Shown here piece after piece: positions 13,577 through 15,086 of a stretch of DNA of 15,086 nt (position 1 is the stretch's first letter; each line of letters begins with the position of its first letter). Both the position numbers and the translations under genes were made by a program. Under the pieces are notes generated by a model that saw nothing but the letters and a program-made list of their open reading frames with translations, had not been told where the DNA came from and ran no database searches. This stretch comes from Acidobacteriota bacterium (GTDB lineage: Bacteria; Acidobacteriota; UBA6911; JACQSX01), in assembly GCA_016199665.1 (NCBI GenBank), contig JACQGG010000027.1:1-15086 (forward strand). Reading direction: 5' to 3'.

Positions 13577-15022
13577 TGCTTGGATTTCAGGGAACACCGA
13601 TGATCGAGGACTTCAAGGATCTCCCCAACCGTATCTCGCCGTACATCCTGCTTGATAACCTCAATCAGCCTGTGCCCATTGCGCCGGGCCCCTTCAGGCT
13701 CATCGGGGCAACAGAGGGCGTGCTTCATTCGGATCTGCTGTTCCGATGGGTTCCGACGACCGCCGTCGAGTTCGACGGTTCCTACGAGCAGCCACACGTG
13801 GATCTCGACGGTCCACCCTGGTCCTTGGTGTCGGACGGCGAGCGGCCCTTCTCCACGCTCGTTCTGGTTACGCACACAACATTCGGATCTCAATCGTCGC
13901 AAGTCCGCGGAATCACGCAGCAGCCATTCGACATCGGTGCTGGTCCGTTTGATCAGCTTCGATTCAGCTTGGCAAACTTCCCGGACTACATAGGCGCGGC
14001 TGTTCAGTACGAGCGAAATGGCAATCGAGGCTTCATGGCCGGGCGGCTCGAGACTTTTGCCGAACAAGGTCGGTGTCAGGTTGACAAAGTGCTGGAAGCC
14101 ACTGACTTGGCCAAGCGAGCAGGCCGCGATGCCGGATTCGTGGTGTCTCACGTGGGTCTGTGGGTGCCATCGTCCGGCGCCATGACCGTTCACGATGCGG
14201 AGGCGGTTGCCCGCATGCTGCATTTCTGGTTCGGATTCCTCCGTGGAGCCTGGGCCGGTCCACTCTTTCCTCAGGGACTCGCCAATGGTCAGGTGGTGTG
14301 GCGTCAGTTCGCCTCTTGGAAGCTTTCTGAGAGCCGTGAGGTGCCAACGTGGTTGCCCCAACGGAAGCCAATTGACCTTTCAAGTCTTTTCCTCGGGTTC
14401 GTGCGCCGTTGGAACGATCCACAGTGGCAAGGGCCACTTGTGTCGGCGATCTCTTGGTTCATCGAAGCCAACTCGTCCAGAACGGCGCTTGAATCCCGAA
14501 TCGTCCTCGCACAGGTCGCGATCGATCTGTTGGCATGGGTGCACCTAGTTGAGACCGAGCGGCTGCACAGTCGGACGGGCTTTAAGCGCCTCTCTGCCGC
14601 AGACCGGATTCGGGTCTTGCTCCATCGCGTCGGCGTTCCAGCCACCGTTCCTGACTACTTCACCCATCTTTCGTCCCTGCTTCAGGGTGACGCCTTCGAC
14701 GGACCCGGCGTAATCACCAAAGTCCGGAATTCTCTTGTCCATTCCGGCGGAGACCGCGGCGGAGATAGCCAGGTCGTCAGCGGAATACACTTGCTTGAGT
14801 GCTCCCAACTTGCCCTTCAGTACGTCGAGCTTGGACTCTTGGCCATTTGTGGCCACAACGGTCACTACGCGAGACGGGGGTGGCGCGGGTGGAAAGGCGA
14901 CGACGAGATCCAGGTGCCTTGGCGCCAAGCAGGCTAACGAAAACGAATTAAGGATTCTTGTCGCGCGTGAGTCTGTAGGATGCGACAAGAATCCGAGTGG
15001 TAAGCCGCGACAAAATCCTGGG
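13571..15022 (+). mobile_element. Integron gene cassette 2 (HEPN gene)
   Basis: It begins at the cleavage point of the preceding attC, with TTAGCC. Its first 13 bases TTAGCCTGCTTGG (13571-13583) are the exact reverse complement of CCAAGCAGGCTAA (14925-14937), which includes the R'' box GGCTAAC. With three flanking bases the complementarity reaches 16 bp (13568-13583 and 14925-14940), 8 bp more than the R boxes require. The right boundary is less certain: I place it at the G of GTTGAAC (15022-15028). The 29-nt leader and the stop codon inside R'' are typical of cassettes. Confidence 0.7.
13600..14937 (+). CDS. HEPN-domain protein, ApeA-like candidate anti-phage ribonuclease
   Basis: This 445-aa soluble protein has a C-terminal HEPN-like domain (about 285-425) and a larger unrecognised N-terminal part (1-250). 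The key motif is VRNSLVH with R376-N377-x3-H381, the Rx4-6H active site of HEPN RNases. It sits at the usual place, after two long helices (ESRIVLAQVAIDLLAWVHLVE and ADRIRVLLHRVGV) and before SQLALQYVELGLLAICGHNGHY. The order resembles ApeA-type proteins, in which an N-terminal sensor controls a HEPN domain that cuts RNA and halts growth on phage infection. No zinc-finger cysteines are seen, and the N terminus may be a distinct sensor class. AGGGA lies 6 nt before ATG 13600. Its position in an integron cassette supports an acquired, niche-specific role. Function is inferred. Confidence 0.72.
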   Translation: MIEDFKDLPNRISPYILLDNLNQPVPIAPGPFRLIGATEGVLHSDLLFRWVPTTAVEFDGSYEQPHVDLDGPPWSLVSDGERPFSTLVLVTHTTFGSQSSQVRGITQQPFDIGAGPFDQLRFSLANFPDYIGAAVQYERNGNRGFMAGRLETFAEQGRCQVDKVLEATDLAKRAGRDAGFVVSHVGLWVPSSGAMTVHDAEAVARMLHFWFGFLRGAWAGPLFPQGLANGQVVWRQFASWKLSESREVPTWLPQRKPIDLSSLFLGFVRRWNDPQWQGPLVSAISWFIEANSSRTALESRIVLAQVAIDLLAWVHLVETERLHSRTGFKRLSAADRIRVLLHRVGVPATVPDYFTHLSSLLQGDAFDGPGVITKVRNSLVHSGGDRGGDSQVVSGIHLLECSQLALQYVELGLLAICGHNGHYARRGWRGWKGDDEIQVPWRQAG

Positions 15023-15028
15023 TTGAAC
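14932..15028 (+). other. Putative second attC with competing stems
   Basis: R'' is GGCTAAC (14932-14938), and GTTGAAC (15022-15028) fits the R' consensus exactly. AGGATT-C-TTGTCGC (14951-14964) pairs with GCGACAA-AATCCT (15007-15019): 13 pairs with one extrahelical base, C14957, as in an attC stem. The same left arm, GGATTCTTGTCGC (14952-14964), pairs perfectly with GCGACAAGAATCC (14982-14994). The spacer between R'' and the stem is long (12 nt opposite 2). This may be an attC of 97 bp or an attC altered by a palindromic repeat. Confidence 0.5.
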
Positions 15029-15086
15029 TAAATCCGGGCGTGGCTGTTTGGAATTTCGATGGGTTTTAGCGGGGGGCTGGCGTGCC
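15029..15086. other. Start of the next segment, no gene visible
   Basis: If GTTGAAC at 15022-15028 is an R' box, a third cassette would begin at 15023. The remaining 58 bases contain no start codon with a ribosome binding site and no motif I can name. Confidence 0.3.

Noticed and set aside
13540..14361. Open frame of 273 codons on the minus strand
   Set aside because: It overlaps the attC and the HEPN gene in antisense. The plus-strand frame has a ribosome binding site, a stop in the R'' box and a coherent HEPN motif.
13568..14940. The 16-bp inverted repeats as terminal repeats of a transposon
   Set aside because: No transposase and no target duplication are seen. The repeats coincide with R'/R'' boxes and cassette boundaries, so integron recombination explains their core better.
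1..15086. tRNA, rRNA or known riboswitch
   Set aside because: No T-loop GGTTCGAATCC-type motif in a cloverleaf context, no conserved rRNA segment and no recognisable riboswitch core was seen by eye on either strand. The GGTTCGATCC near 4930 lies inside the LOG gene.

Overview
The window looks like a bacterial chromosome segment of moderately high GC. Its gene repertoire fits Acidobacteriota or a related soil phylum: an S9B dipeptidyl peptidase, exported TPR and metallophosphatase proteins, lineage-restricted Cys-rich small proteins, and GC-rich intergenic palindromes. No rRNA, tRNA or marker gene is present, so this placement is an inference.

Left part (1-2750): decayed, gene-poor DNA. It holds a C-terminal fragment of an unknown protein (220-504), an intact Phd/YefM antitoxin with its own promoter and operator-like repeats (718-1048), and a PIN-like toxin remnant. 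That remnant runs head-on into the truncated 5' end of a secreted beta-helix-type gene whose promoter and ribosome binding site are still intact. About 1.4 kb of non-coding DNA follows, studded with GCCCGCC/GGCGGGC palindromes, and ends in two mutually exclusive hairpins before a small coiled-coil gene (2751-3089).

Middle (3098-12678): ordinary chromosomal genes. On the minus strand: exported UshA-type 5'-nucleotidase, LOG family protein, membrane-anchored alpha/beta hydrolase, CPXCG protein, eight-Cys protein and an exported TPR protein. On the plus strand: a RimI-like GNAT acetyltransferase and an exported DPP-IV peptidase with full catalytic triad and double-Glu motif. A minus-strand radical SAM enzyme (11389-12678) with an unusual Cx8CxxC cluster motif follows, bracketed by low-complexity inverted repeats.

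Right part (about 13085-15086): this is the most notable region. It reads as an integron gene-cassette array. Cassette 1 (13085-13570) carries an unknown 114-aa protein behind its own promoter. It ends in a textbook attC site (13503-13576) with R boxes, an unpaired spacer, two extrahelical bases and an 18-nt loop. Cassette 2 (13571 to about 15022) carries a 445-aa protein whose C-terminal domain has a HEPN ribonuclease motif (R376-N-x3-H381) and resembles ApeA-type anti-phage proteins. In both cassettes the stop codon lies inside the R'' box, and the 5' end is the reverse complement of the cassette's own 3' end, as integron recombination predicts. No integrase is visible. The array could be the distal part of a chromosomal integron or a cluster of attC sites lacking an integrase. 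The HEPN gene is the best candidate here for an undescribed defence gene.
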